This document shows, piece after piece, positions 45,767 to 53,030 of a stretch of 64,000 nt of DNA; the first letter of the stretch is position 1, and every line of letters begins with the position of its first letter. This DNA comes from Bacilli bacterium (GTDB taxonomy: Bacteria > Bacillota_I > Bacilli_A > RF39 > UBA660), in NCBI GenBank assembly GCA_017541325.1, contig JAFXZI010000004.1:1-64000 (forward strand), read 5' to 3'. The notes below the pieces were generated by a model. It saw nothing but the letters and a program-made list of their open reading frames with translations, searched no databases and was not told the DNA's origin. Position numbers and translations under genes: made by a program.

Positions 45767-47302
45767 ATGAAAATAAAAAATAAATTTAGTAAACAAAGAA
45801 TAGATAAAGATAATCTTTTGTTAAATAAAATAATGAATATTAAAAAAAGTATAAGAAATAAGACTTCTAAGATTATACCATTAACAGATATGGAAAAATT
45901 TCTATATATAGATGATGATTTTGAAAGAAAATATGATGAAAAAAATACTACTATACCTAAAAATAAATATATAAGATTAAATGATATTTTTTTATTAAAT
46001 ATTGTTTCTAAGAAAGATTGCCATAACCTTTATCCAGGAATTATTAATCTATATAAAGATAATTATTTGAAAGGCTACTTAGGTGGAGAACTTAGGCATA
46101 AAGATATAAAAAAATGTATAGATAGTTATATAACTTCAACAAACCATCATGGTTGTGCTGAATTGTGCAGATTATCACCAAAGGATAACGAATTATATGA
46201 GTTATGTGATTTTATAATAATTCATATTTTTGAAATATCTAATGACTTATTAGGAATATCTTTTGATTTAAAAGTTACTGAAAAATTTAATGATGAAATT
46301 AATAATATATTTAATGAAAAAGTAAATATAAAAACTATTTATGATAAATTAAAATATAAAAAGAAGTATCTATATAGCAGAAGTAGAACTTCCGTCAAAC
46401 AAAAACGTAATAATGATTATGAAGATTTTATTATTGAATTCAAATGTAGATTCAATAAATTATTTAATAAGTATATTCCTCTTCAATTAGATTATGAAAA
46501 TAAACCACCAATAAGCATTAACGCGTATCAAACTAACTTTAAAGTGACAAATAGATCAGAATCATTTTATCAGGATTTAGAAATATTGGAACATTATTCC
46601 GCTAGAGAACTTGAAAATATAAGTGTATGTCTAGGAAAAAAAGGAGAAAGCGATTCATTTGTAGATACTACAATGTGGTATAACATTATGATATCTCGAG
46701 ATAAAATTGACCGTTCAAATAGCGTTCTCTTTTATCTTAAGGAAAAAGAATATGAAATAAAACACACTAGTAGTGAGTTTACAAACATTTTTATTAATTC
46801 TATTGCATTTTACCTTTTGGATGAAATGCAAGAAGATATAGCAAATGAAAAAATTAAATTATATAATTGTAAAACTAGTAAAATAAGAAAGAATTATAAG
46901 CAGTATGAAATATTAAATTCTAAATTTCATAAATACAGTTCTATATTTAATGGTATTGATATTCATAAATTCCATTATAATGATGAATATATAACAAAAG
47001 GTTTTGAAAATATTAAAAATATATATGATGATTATAATAAACAATTGTTAGATATTAAAAAAGAATATGAATTTAGAATTAATATCAATAATATTAAAAG
47101 TACATTTTGGATTTCAATTATATCAGTTATCATTGCAATAGGTGCTTTAGGGTTAAGTATATTTTTTGAATATAGAAATAAAAACGATAATTCTATTAAA
47201 AATATAGAATCTAAGGTTGAAATTAATAATAATGAAATAAAAGAAGTAAATGATTATTTAAATCAAATAAAAGATTTAATTAAAAAGAATAATGAGAAGT
47301 GA
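45767..47302 (+). CDS. 511-residue membrane-anchored protein of unknown function
   Basis: I do not recognise this family. Residues 1-440 are mostly helical and soluble, with FYQDLEILEHYSARELENIS and MWYNIMISRDKIDR as distinctive stretches. One membrane helix (about 447-468, SIISVIIAIGALGLSIFF) and a C-terminal coiled coil (about 475-508) end it. A GGGAGG site precedes the ATG, 20 bp after the ASCH gene. It is the last gene before the inner attachment-like site at 47.4 kb, a common place for cargo such as defence genes. Confidence 0.7.
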   Translation: MKIKNKFSKQRIDKDNLLLNKIMNIKKSIRNKTSKIIPLTDMEKFLYIDDDFERKYDEKNTTIPKNKYIRLNDIFLLNIVSKKDCHNLYPGIINLYKDNYLKGYLGGELRHKDIKKCIDSYITSTNHHGCAELCRLSPKDNELYELCDFIIIHIFEISNDLLGISFDLKVTEKFNDEINNIFNEKVNIKTIYDKLKYKKKYLYSRSRTSVKQKRNNDYEDFIIEFKCRFNKLFNKYIPLQLDYENKPPISINAYQTNFKVTNRSESFYQDLEILEHYSARELENISVCLGKKGESDSFVDTTMWYNIMISRDKIDRSNSVLFYLKEKEYEIKHTSSEFTNIFINSIAFYLLDEMQEDIANEKIKLYNCKTSKIRKNYKQYEILNSKFHKYSSIFNGIDIHKFHYNDEYITKGFENIKNIYDDYNKQLLDIKKEYEFRININNIKSTFWISIISVIIAIGALGLSIFFEYRNKNDNSIKNIESKVEINNNEIKEVNDYLNQIKDLIKKNNEK

Positions 47303-47398
47303 TTGCTTTATCTTCTATTTAAGTATATAATTAATATGTAATTAAGATTTATCTCAGTTACATTTGTCGGTAATTGTTTCTCAAACGAGATACACAAT

Positions 47399-47409
47399 TG
47401 CTCCATTTG
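47399..47409 (+). other. Putative attachment site B (junction of elements 1 and 2)
   Basis: An exact copy of the 11-bp tRNA-Gly end (TGCTCCATTTG), without the rest of the tRNA. An imperfect hairpin (around 47372-47398) lies immediately to its left. It is followed by a terminator, a small ORF and recombinase 2, repeating the order seen after tRNA-Gly. Confidence 0.5.
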
Positions 47410-47414
47410 AATTC

Positions 47415-47448
47415 AAAGTACGTCAGAAATGATGTACTTTTTATTTTT
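47415..47448 (+). terminator. Terminator at the left end of element 2
   Basis: 11-bp arms (47415-47425 with 47430-47440, one G-T pair, loop GAAA) and a T-rich run. It occupies the same relative place, and has the same GAAA loop, as the tRNA-Gly terminator in element 1. Confidence 0.8.
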
Positions 47449-47487
47449 CAAAGTGTTTTCTTTTGTAGAAAGGAGGCACTTTTTTCT

Positions 47488-47775
47488 ATGAAAATAAAAT
47501 TATTACATGAATTAAATCCTAGTCAAAGAACATTAAAAACAATTAGTTCTACTCATCCATATAAAATACAAATAACTAGTGGCAAAATTAATGTGCTTGA
47601 ATCTACTAATATTGAAACTATTATTCCTATAAGATATTTATTATTCTATAGAACTAAAATAATTGAATTTTATGAATATCCTGAAGACCTGGTTAAAGGA
47701 AATAATTTTATTAATCTTCAAACAAAACAAACATTTAATAAAAATGAATTAAAAACATATATATCAAATTATTAA
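47488..47775 (+). CDS. Small protein preceding serine recombinase 2 (element 2)
   Basis: A 95-residue protein from the ATG at 47488 (AAAGGAGG about 11 nt upstream). It has PYKIQITSGKINVLES and YLLFYRTKIIEFYEYPE, of beta character, and no known motif. It lies in the same position as the 93-residue protein at 39599, ahead of the shared operator/promoter block. A role as excision factor or regulator is possible but not shown by sequence. Confidence 0.6.
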   Translation: MKIKLLHELNPSQRTLKTISSTHPYKIQITSGKINVLESTNIETIIPIRYLLFYRTKIIEFYEYPEDLVKGNNFINLQTKQTFNKNELKTYISNY

Positions 47776-47780
47776 AATTC

Positions 47781-47826
47781 ATTCCCTAAATAAGGAATTG
47801 ACTTTAATAAAATTGAAGTCTATTAT
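47781..47826 (+). promoter_or_regulatory. Operator-like block and promoter of serine recombinase 2
   Basis: The 22-bp block at 47781-47802 is the near-identical partner of 39885-39906. It merges with TTGACT (47798-47803), a 17-bp spacer, and TATTAT (47821-47826). Unlike element 1, no leader ORF or attenuator follows. Confidence 0.7.
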
Positions 47827-47871
47827 AAAAAACTAATAACAAGTCTTATTATTTAGAAAGTGAGGTTAAAT

Positions 47872-49635
47872 ATGAATAATAAAGTTGCTATATATGTAAG
47901 AGTATCAACTGATGAACAAAGAGATAACGGATATTCAATTGATTCACAACTTCGTATGTTAAAAGAATATGCTGATAAAAACAATTATAATATAGTTGGA
48001 ATATATAATGATGCTGGATACTCTGGTAAAAACTTAATGCGACCTGAAATGCAAAGATTATTAAAAGATATTGAAGATGGTAAAATAGATATTCTTTTAG
48101 CTATTAAAACTGATAGATTAACAAGAGATGGTTATGATGGATATTGGTTACTACATCAATGCGATAAATATAATGTAAGAATTGAATTAACTCTTGAACC
48201 ATTTGATATATCTACTGCTAATGGTGAAATGATGTTTGGACTTAATTTAGCCTTTGGACAAAGAGAAAGAAAAGAAATAAGTGCTAGAACTAAACGAGGA
48301 CTAGAACAAATGGCTATTGAACATAAACACCCTAATAAACCACCATATGGCTATACTAGAGATCCAATAACTAAACATTTAGAAATAGAGCCTATTGAGG
48401 CTGAAGTTGTTAAAGATATATTTAATATGTCAGTTGATGGAATACCTTATAGACAAATAGCTGATAAAATGAGAAATGAAAATAGATATTTAAAACGAGG
48501 TAAATGGTCTGATTCTAGAGTGTGTAAAATACTAGATAACGAAATATATATTGGAACTTTTAGATTTGGTAAATATAATCGTAAAAAGAAAGAACAATTA
48601 GTAATTGAGAATTATTGTGAACCAATTATTAGTAAAGAAATATGGAATAAATCTAGAAAGCAAATAAAAAGAAATTGTCACGAAAACTATGGAAAACATA
48701 CTCATATATTTTCTAATTTAGTAATATGCCCTCATTGTGGAAATACATTAAGTTCAACTTTTTCTCATAAGAAAACTAAAGATGGTTATCAAGACTATTA
48801 TTTTCTAGTTTGTAAAAACAAAAAATGTGTTGGTAAAGGATTACATTATAGTTGTGATAGATTAGAAAGAACTTTATCCAAATTATTAAATGAATTAATA
48901 ATCTATATGACTGAAAACCCAGAGAATATTATTAAACCTAAAATTGATACTAATAAAGATTTTGAGAATATAGAAAAAGCAATTCAAAAATTAAAACAGC
49001 AAGAAGAAAAATTAGTTGAACTTTATTTATCAAGTAGTTTAGACGTAGAAACTATTAATCGTAAAAATGAAATGATTAAAAATGAAATTACTGAACTTGA
49101 AACAAAGAAAAAAGAATTAAACTATGAAGAACCGCTAGACATCAAAATAGAATTAATCGATTCTTTTAATAATACTAATTTAAACAATTATTTAATGAAT
49201 AAAGAATTACCTATTTATCAAAAATGGTTAAAGTTAGATCCTGAAACTAAAAAATTAATATTACATAAATTTATTAGACAAATAGAAATAAGTCGAGATG
49301 AAGATTATTTTATAGATATAACAAACATTAAATTTGAGAAACAATATTTTAATAAAAATGCAGATGAATTCTTAAATGATTTAATGTTATCATTAAGAGA
49401 AGATTATAAAGGATTTGAATATAAACAAATTAGAGATATGGATACATTACTAACTTTATATGAAAATTATAATTCAATTAGTGTAGAAGATTATTTAAAT
49501 AATAATCATAATATTCATGATGACTTTAAAGAACAAATAAATAATCTAGTATCTAATCAAGGTGTATTAGTAGGAGCAATTATACTAGATAATAAGTTTG
49601 TTGATGAAGTCTTGTTTATCCCAAAAATGCCATAA
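47872..49635 (+). CDS. Large serine recombinase 2 (element 2)
   Basis: The 587-residue protein has catalytic Ser12 and Arg10 in AIYVRVSTDEQ, IKTDRLTRDGYDG, the helix RKEISARTKRGLEQM, a Recombinase domain with YGYTRDPITKHLE, and a zinc ribbon (about 280-310, ICPHCGNT...CKNKKC), then a coiled coil. Domain order is as in recombinase 1 but the sequences are clearly diverged, so these are not recent duplicates. I start at the ATG at 47872 (GTGAGG upstream). It has its own terminator. Confidence 0.93.
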   Translation: MNNKVAIYVRVSTDEQRDNGYSIDSQLRMLKEYADKNNYNIVGIYNDAGYSGKNLMRPEMQRLLKDIEDGKIDILLAIKTDRLTRDGYDGYWLLHQCDKYNVRIELTLEPFDISTANGEMMFGLNLAFGQRERKEISARTKRGLEQMAIEHKHPNKPPYGYTRDPITKHLEIEPIEAEVVKDIFNMSVDGIPYRQIADKMRNENRYLKRGKWSDSRVCKILDNEIYIGTFRFGKYNRKKKEQLVIENYCEPIISKEIWNKSRKQIKRNCHENYGKHTHIFSNLVICPHCGNTLSSTFSHKKTKDGYQDYYFLVCKNKKCVGKGLHYSCDRLERTLSKLLNELIIYMTENPENIIKPKIDTNKDFENIEKAIQKLKQQEEKLVELYLSSSLDVETINRKNEMIKNEITELETKKKELNYEEPLDIKIELIDSFNNTNLNNYLMNKELPIYQKWLKLDPETKKLILHKFIRQIEISRDEDYFIDITNIKFEKQYFNKNADEFLNDLMLSLREDYKGFEYKQIRDMDTLLTLYENYNSISVEDYLNNNHNIHDDFKEQINNLVSNQGVLVGAIILDNKFVDEVLFIPKMP

Positions 49636-49653
49636 TTATTATGGTATTTTTTT
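49627..49653 (+). terminator. Terminator of recombinase 2
   Basis: A stem of about 9-10 bp (ATGCCATAA/TTATGGTAT, one G-T pair) and a T7 run, overlapping the stop codon. Confidence 0.8.
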
Positions 49654-49853
49654 ATCAGGATAAGAAGATGGTACCACAACATACATTTTACCTATATAAA
49701 ATATATGTTTCCAGTGGTACCAAACTTATTTTGCACTTGCAAAATTAATCCCAAAGTAAATTTGTGACGTTTCTTTTACTTTATAAATACAAGGGATATG
49801 TATATCCCAAATTGATAAAAATAATAAAAATAGTGGGATGTATTGTTACAAAT
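49654..49853. other. Non-coding region of element 2 rich in inverted repeats
   Basis: About 200 bp without an ORF. It holds a long hairpin (49670-49721: outer arms GGTACCAC/GTGGTACC, inner arms AACATACATTTTA and its near complement), ATTTTGCA/TGCAAAAT (about 49730-49747), and GGGATAT/ATATCCC (about 49795). Element 2 has no relaxase, so this may be an oriT for use with a relaxase in trans, or a recombination or replication site. No match to a named site is visible. Confidence 0.5.
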
Positions 49854-49875
49854 AAAAAGTTGGATTTCCCAACTT
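49854..49875 (-). terminator. Terminator after the deoxyribosyltransferase-like gene
   Basis: A 7-bp stem (AAGTTGG/CCAACTT) with a T5 run on the minus strand, at the stop codon of the gene. Confidence 0.7.
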
Positions 49876-50179
49876 AATTTTTAATTAAATCACTATAATA
49901 TATTATTTCTTTTCCAAGTTTTGTGGCATACTTTATTTCTAAACTTGTACTTTCTCCAATGTAATTATTTACATTCATTACGAGTATAATATCAGATAAC
50001 TCTATTCTCTTATAATGTTCTTCCTTTAATTTTTTTAATTGATTATCGGTTATATTTAAATTATTAGATACAGGGTAAGTAGGTGTTAAAACACAATTAC
50101 CATCTAATGCCATTTTTTCAGCCATTTCCATCATTTCTTTTTGAAATTTTAAACTTCCACATATTGTTATTATCTTCAT
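49874..50179 (-). CDS. Nucleoside 2-deoxyribosyltransferase-like protein
   Basis: The protein of 101 residues has an N-terminal ITICGSLKFQKEM (nucleotide-binding Gly-Ser loop), a central RIELSDIILVMN and YIGESTSLEIKYATKLGK with the Glu that serves as nucleophile in this fold. These features fit small nucleoside 2-deoxyribosyltransferase-like proteins (Rossmann-type). It starts at the ATG at 50179, with GAGGTG 6 nt upstream, and follows the ASCH gene by 25 bp. The pair may handle a modified or free nucleoside; this is inference from the folds. Confidence 0.7.
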   Translation of the reverse strand: MKIITICGSLKFQKEMMEMAEKMALDGNCVLTPTYPVSNNLNITDNQLKKLKEEHYKRIELSDIILVMNVNNYIGESTSLEIKYATKLGKEIIYYSDLIKN

Positions 50180-50204
50180 TATCATCACCTCATTAAAAAC
50201 TATG

Positions 50205-50585
50205 TTAATAATTCCATATTCCTAATTTACCTTTTGCTGGTATTGGCTCATCTAATACTTCTAATACTTTTAATTTCCATGCATATCTTCCTTCAGAATA
50301 TAATCCATAATCATATTCTGAAGTTTCTTTATTAATATATTTAATAAATTCATCAGTCATGGGAATACAATCTACTAACTCACATTTGCATAATATAAAA
50401 CCAGGTTTAATTTCAGATTTTAAATATTTATTTGCACTTTCTACTCTTTCTGATTTACTTAATGATAAGCTAGCATGAATATATATTTCACCTCTATAAT
50501 TTGTTTTCCAACTTCTAGTTTCATATATTTTTACACCATCTTTTATTAATGTAGCAAATGGTTCTTTAATTGATAACACCTTCAT
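50205..50585 (-). CDS. ASCH domain protein 2 (element 2)
   Basis: The protein of 126 residues is clearly related to the ASCH protein at 45370: both have KVL..K.P.ATL, the segment RSWKTNYRG and YAWKL. It keeps IKEPFATLIKDGVKIYETR and ends GKLGIWNY. The start is the ATG at 50585, chosen by analogy with the next gene's spacing. It is likely co-transcribed with the deoxyribosyltransferase-like gene. Confidence 0.85.
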   Translation of the reverse strand: MKVLSIKEPFATLIKDGVKIYETRSWKTNYRGEIYIHASLSLSKSERVESANKYLKSEIKPGFILCKCELVDCIPMTDEFIKYINKETSEYDYGLYSEGRYAWKLKVLEVLDEPIPAKGKLGIWNY

Positions 50586-50615
50586 TAGCATCACATCCTA
50601 TAACCATTATACACC

Positions 50616-50645
50616 AAAAAAAGAGAATTTTATTATAATTCTCTT
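50616..50645 (-). terminator. Terminator of the multi-pass membrane protein gene
   Basis: 9-bp perfect arms (AAGAGAATT/AATTCTCTT) and a T-run on the minus strand, 24 bp after the stop at 50669. Confidence 0.75.
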
Positions 50646-50668
50646 ATCGTAATATCTTAATAGTGCGA

Positions 50669-51532
50669 TTAATTACTTTTTTCTTTTACGGTATATGTAT
50701 CTCTCCTGATAGAAATATCGAATGTTATTTTATCGCCATCAGGTGATTCTAGTATAAATTCAGTTTTACCGGCTTTTTTAAATTCTGCATGAACTTTCCA
50801 ATCTTCAATACCACTTTCATATCTGATACTTAATTCACCATATTTATTATCAGTAAGATAAACTTTATAATTATCATCAAACTTATATTTTTCGCCATTG
50901 AATAATATATCCGTACTATATACTGGTGGATTTATTATACATATAATTGTAAGTGCAATAATTATTATACTACTTATTACTACCCCAGTAATTTTTATTT
51001 TTTTATTATTAAATATAGCTAATGGATAGATTATTAATGCACTCATACAAAAAATAGTAGTTAATAGATGTCTTGGAAAAGAAAACATCGTTTTAGATAA
51101 ATAACCAGCACACTCTTCTCCAGTTAATAATAACATCGGAATAAGAATTAATAATCCCCACCATTTATCTTTTTTCATGTAATATCCTATAAAACCCATA
51201 GGAAGACAAGCTATTGTCCATAAAAACCAAAATCTATAATATGTATTAAATAAATTACTTTGTTTAATTATATCCTGAACTAAATATACTAATGGTTGAC
51301 TAATTAAAAAGAAGATAAAACATTTTAATGCTGAATCTTTAGGAGATTTACTATTCATAATAATAAATATTCCAAAAAAGATCCATACTTCAAAGGTAAC
51401 AGTTAAATCATTAAATGAAGTATCTTTTGCTATTGGTAACATTGCCATAACTGCTGTATATATACCTACAAATATTGAAAACACAACCAACTTTTTCCAA
51501 GTTAAATTAATTCCGCCAAATAATTTTTTCAC
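50669..51532 (-). CDS. Multi-pass membrane protein of unknown function
   Basis: The 287-residue protein has about seven hydrophobic helices (about 15-205), then a C-terminal outer domain of about 75 residues with beta character (GEKYKFDDNYKVYLTDNK, EFILESPDGDKITF). I do not recognise the family. It is the last gene before the right end of element 2 and has its own extended -10 promoter (TGTTATAAT, 51564-51556 on the minus strand). Its ribosome-binding site is weak. Confidence 0.7.
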   Translation of the reverse strand: MKKLFGGINLTWKKLVVFSIFVGIYTAVMAMLPIAKDTSFNDLTVTFEVWIFFGIFIIMNSKSPKDSALKCFIFFLISQPLVYLVQDIIKQSNLFNTYYRFWFLWTIACLPMGFIGYYMKKDKWWGLLILIPMLLLTGEECAGYLSKTMFSFPRHLLTTIFCMSALIIYPLAIFNNKKIKITGVVISSIIIIALTIICIINPPVYSTDILFNGEKYKFDDNYKVYLTDNKYGELSIRYESGIEDWKVHAEFKKAGKTEFILESPDGDKITFDISIRRDTYTVKEKSN

Positions 51533-51724
51533 TTTATCACGTTCATTTCCATATCATTATAACACACTTTTACACTTTTTTATCGGTAATTAAATATATC
51601 GTAAGATTACTATTTTCCGATTTTCTTAATTTTAAAGATTTTTATAGGTATTTTATTTTTTAAAAAATTGTTGTATAATTAATTTATCAAAAGAAAATAT
51701 TTTGACTTACTTTGAACTTTAATC

Positions 51725-51730
51725 GCTCCA
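51725..51730 (+). other. Putative attachment site C (right end of element 2)
   Basis: GCTCCA, the tRNA-Gly 3' end core, followed 10 bp later by a strong terminator, as expected if the chromosome's own tRNA-Gly terminator was displaced to the far side of both elements. The match is only 6 bp, so this is weak on its own. Confidence 0.35.
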
Positions 51731-51740
51731 ATTTAAAAAT

Positions 51741-51772
51741 AAGAACTTATCAAGCGATAGGTTCTTTTTTTA
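51741..51772 (+). terminator. Terminator near the right end (possible displaced tRNA-Gly terminator)
   Basis: 11-bp arms (AAGAACTTATC/GATAGGTTCTT, one G-T pair, loop AAGC) with a T7 run. Confidence 0.85.
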
Positions 51773-51774
51773 TT

Positions 51775-51809
51775 CCACGCAGTCAACTAGTGAGGTTCTA
51801 CCATTAAAC
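51775..51809 (-). pseudogene. Inverted tRNA-Gly fragment with altered anticodon region
   Basis: Read on the minus strand, GTTTAATGGTAGAACCTCA (19 nt) and TGACTGCGTGG (11 nt) are identical to the tRNA-Gly at 39435. Between them CTAGT replaces the 11 nt of the anticodon loop and part of its stem. The acceptor, T arm and 3' end are missing. It cannot fold as a tRNA. Confidence 0.75.
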
Positions 51810-51841
51810 CATACAAAGTACAAATCATAATAAAAAGGATT

Positions 51842-51873
51842 TTTCAATTATAAAGATAATAATATAATTGAAA
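51842..51873. promoter_or_regulatory. Inverted repeat at the start of the possible nuclease gene
   Basis: Perfect 11-bp arms (TTTCAATTATA/TATAATTGAAA) with a 10-nt gap. The right arm runs into the AAAGGAG ribosome-binding site, so it may be an operator or an RNA stem that hides the site. Confidence 0.5.
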
Positions 51874-51882
51874 GGAGAAATT

Positions 51883-52629
51883 ATGAAAGAAATACAAGCT
51901 GGTTATCAAAACGAATTTAATTTTGTTTTAGCTTTTAACAACAAACAAATTAAAAATCTAGATCCTCTATTAAGAGAAGTCATTGATGATTTATATCCAG
52001 GAATAAATGAATATTGTGTTGTTAAATCATGGAGAAATCACATTAATAATGAAAAAGCAGACATTTTTGTAAAAGTAGATGGATATATAAGAACAATAAG
52101 TATAAAAATGGGAAGTAGAAATTCAGTACATGTCGAAAGTTTAACATCTTTTATCGATCTATTAAATAAAAATAATATAAATAAGAGTGTTATAAATGAT
52201 TATTGTCTTTACCATTATGGAATTAATAAAGATAAAAGAAGGCTTACATCAAAAGAGTATTGTGAATTAAATGAAGATAAAATTAAAAAAATTAATAATG
52301 AATTTAAAAAGATTGATTCAAAAATAATTGCTGAACGATTTTTATTGAATGGTAATAATTCAGAATATCAAATAGACGGAATCATTTATGGTACTCCAAA
52401 TGATTTTTTGTGGATAAATAAACATGATATCATTAAAATTATAGAAAGAACTTGGAACAAAACATCAAACAGTGTTCATTTAGGCTGTTTATTTATTCAA
52501 CCACTCAACAGATGTATAAATGAAAACAAAAAATATTTATGGATGAGAGATTATATACAAATAAAGTGGTACTCATTATTTGATGATATACTAGATTTCA
52601 AAAACAATAAAAACAACTATGCAGTATAG
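51883..52629 (+). CDS. Protein of unknown function, possible PD-(D/E)xK-type nuclease
   Basis: The 248-residue protein starts at the ATG at 51883 (AAAGGAG 5 nt upstream). Residues about 45-80 read NEKADIFVKVDGYIRTISIK, which could be a nuclease core of the Asp...(Ser/Glu)-x-Lys kind, followed by SRNSVHVES. The rest has no motif I know. It sits between the tRNA-Gly fragment and convergent genes, with a possible operator at its start, so it may be another acquired gene. The nuclease reading is tentative. Confidence 0.6.
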   Translation: MKEIQAGYQNEFNFVLAFNNKQIKNLDPLLREVIDDLYPGINEYCVVKSWRNHINNEKADIFVKVDGYIRTISIKMGSRNSVHVESLTSFIDLLNKNNINKSVINDYCLYHYGINKDKRRLTSKEYCELNEDKIKKINNEFKKIDSKIIAERFLLNGNNSEYQIDGIIYGTPNDFLWINKHDIIKIIERTWNKTSNSVHLGCLFIQPLNRCINENKKYLWMRDYIQIKWYSLFDDILDFKNNKNNYAV

Positions 52630-52640
52630 TTGTTTTTTTA
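52611..52640 (+). terminator. Terminator after the possible nuclease gene
   Basis: 10-bp perfect arms (AAACAACTAT/ATAGTTGTTT) and a T-run, overlapping the stop codon. Confidence 0.8.
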
Positions 52641-52641
52641 T

Positions 52642-53019
52642 TTATTTAAATTTTTTATTATTTTTTGCTAATTCTTTTTTTTCTAATTGGTTCTCTATTA
52701 AACTAGGAATAAATATATAAAAATTTGTTATTAAAAATGCAAATACTAAAATAAATACGTAACTTATATTTAGCAAAGGGACAATAATGATTAAAAGCAT
52801 AAAAGCAATAACTGAAAAGATTCCAAAGAATAAACTTATAATTCTATATCTAGTTTCGTGTTCTTTTTCAAATTCTATATGGTTTTCTACTCTCTCTTCT
52901 CTTTCTTTTACAGCAGTTAATAAATTATCAAGATCAATTAGTTCTTTATGACAACTATCACATCGAATATTAGTATTTAAATTTTCGCATCCACAATATG
53001 GACAAGATTCATATTTCAT
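52642..53019 (-). CDS. Small zinc-ribbon membrane protein
   Basis: The 125-residue protein begins with a zinc ribbon (CPYCGCEN...RCDSCHKEL, four Cys in residues 6-23), a charged helix (about 25-57) and two membrane helices (about 60-80 and 85-107), and ends basic. It follows the DUF2207 gene by 11 bp on the same strand. Function is unknown. Confidence 0.75.
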   Translation of the reverse strand: MKYESCPYCGCENLNTNIRCDSCHKELIDLDNLLTAVKEREERVENHIEFEKEHETRYRIISLFFGIFSVIAFMLLIIIVPLLNISYVFILVFAFLITNFYIFIPSLIENQLEKKELAKNNKKFK

Positions 53020-53030
53020 ATTATCACCTA

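Larger units (their letters stand above)
51533..51882. other. 350-bp gene-free region at the right end of the elements
   Basis: Holds, left to right: the promoter of the leftward membrane-protein gene, a plus-strand TATAAT (51674-51679) with a TTGTTG ahead, the putative attachment site C (51725-51730), a terminator (51741-51772), a tRNA-Gly fragment on the minus strand (51775-51809), and an inverted repeat at the next gene's start. Its 51686-51770 part would give a transcript of about 85 nt. No ORF is supported. Confidence 0.6.

Noticed and set aside
51660-51772. A named small RNA or riboswitch
   Set aside because: A -10 box and terminator are present, but the segment matches no family I know and may simply be the displaced tRNA terminator region.
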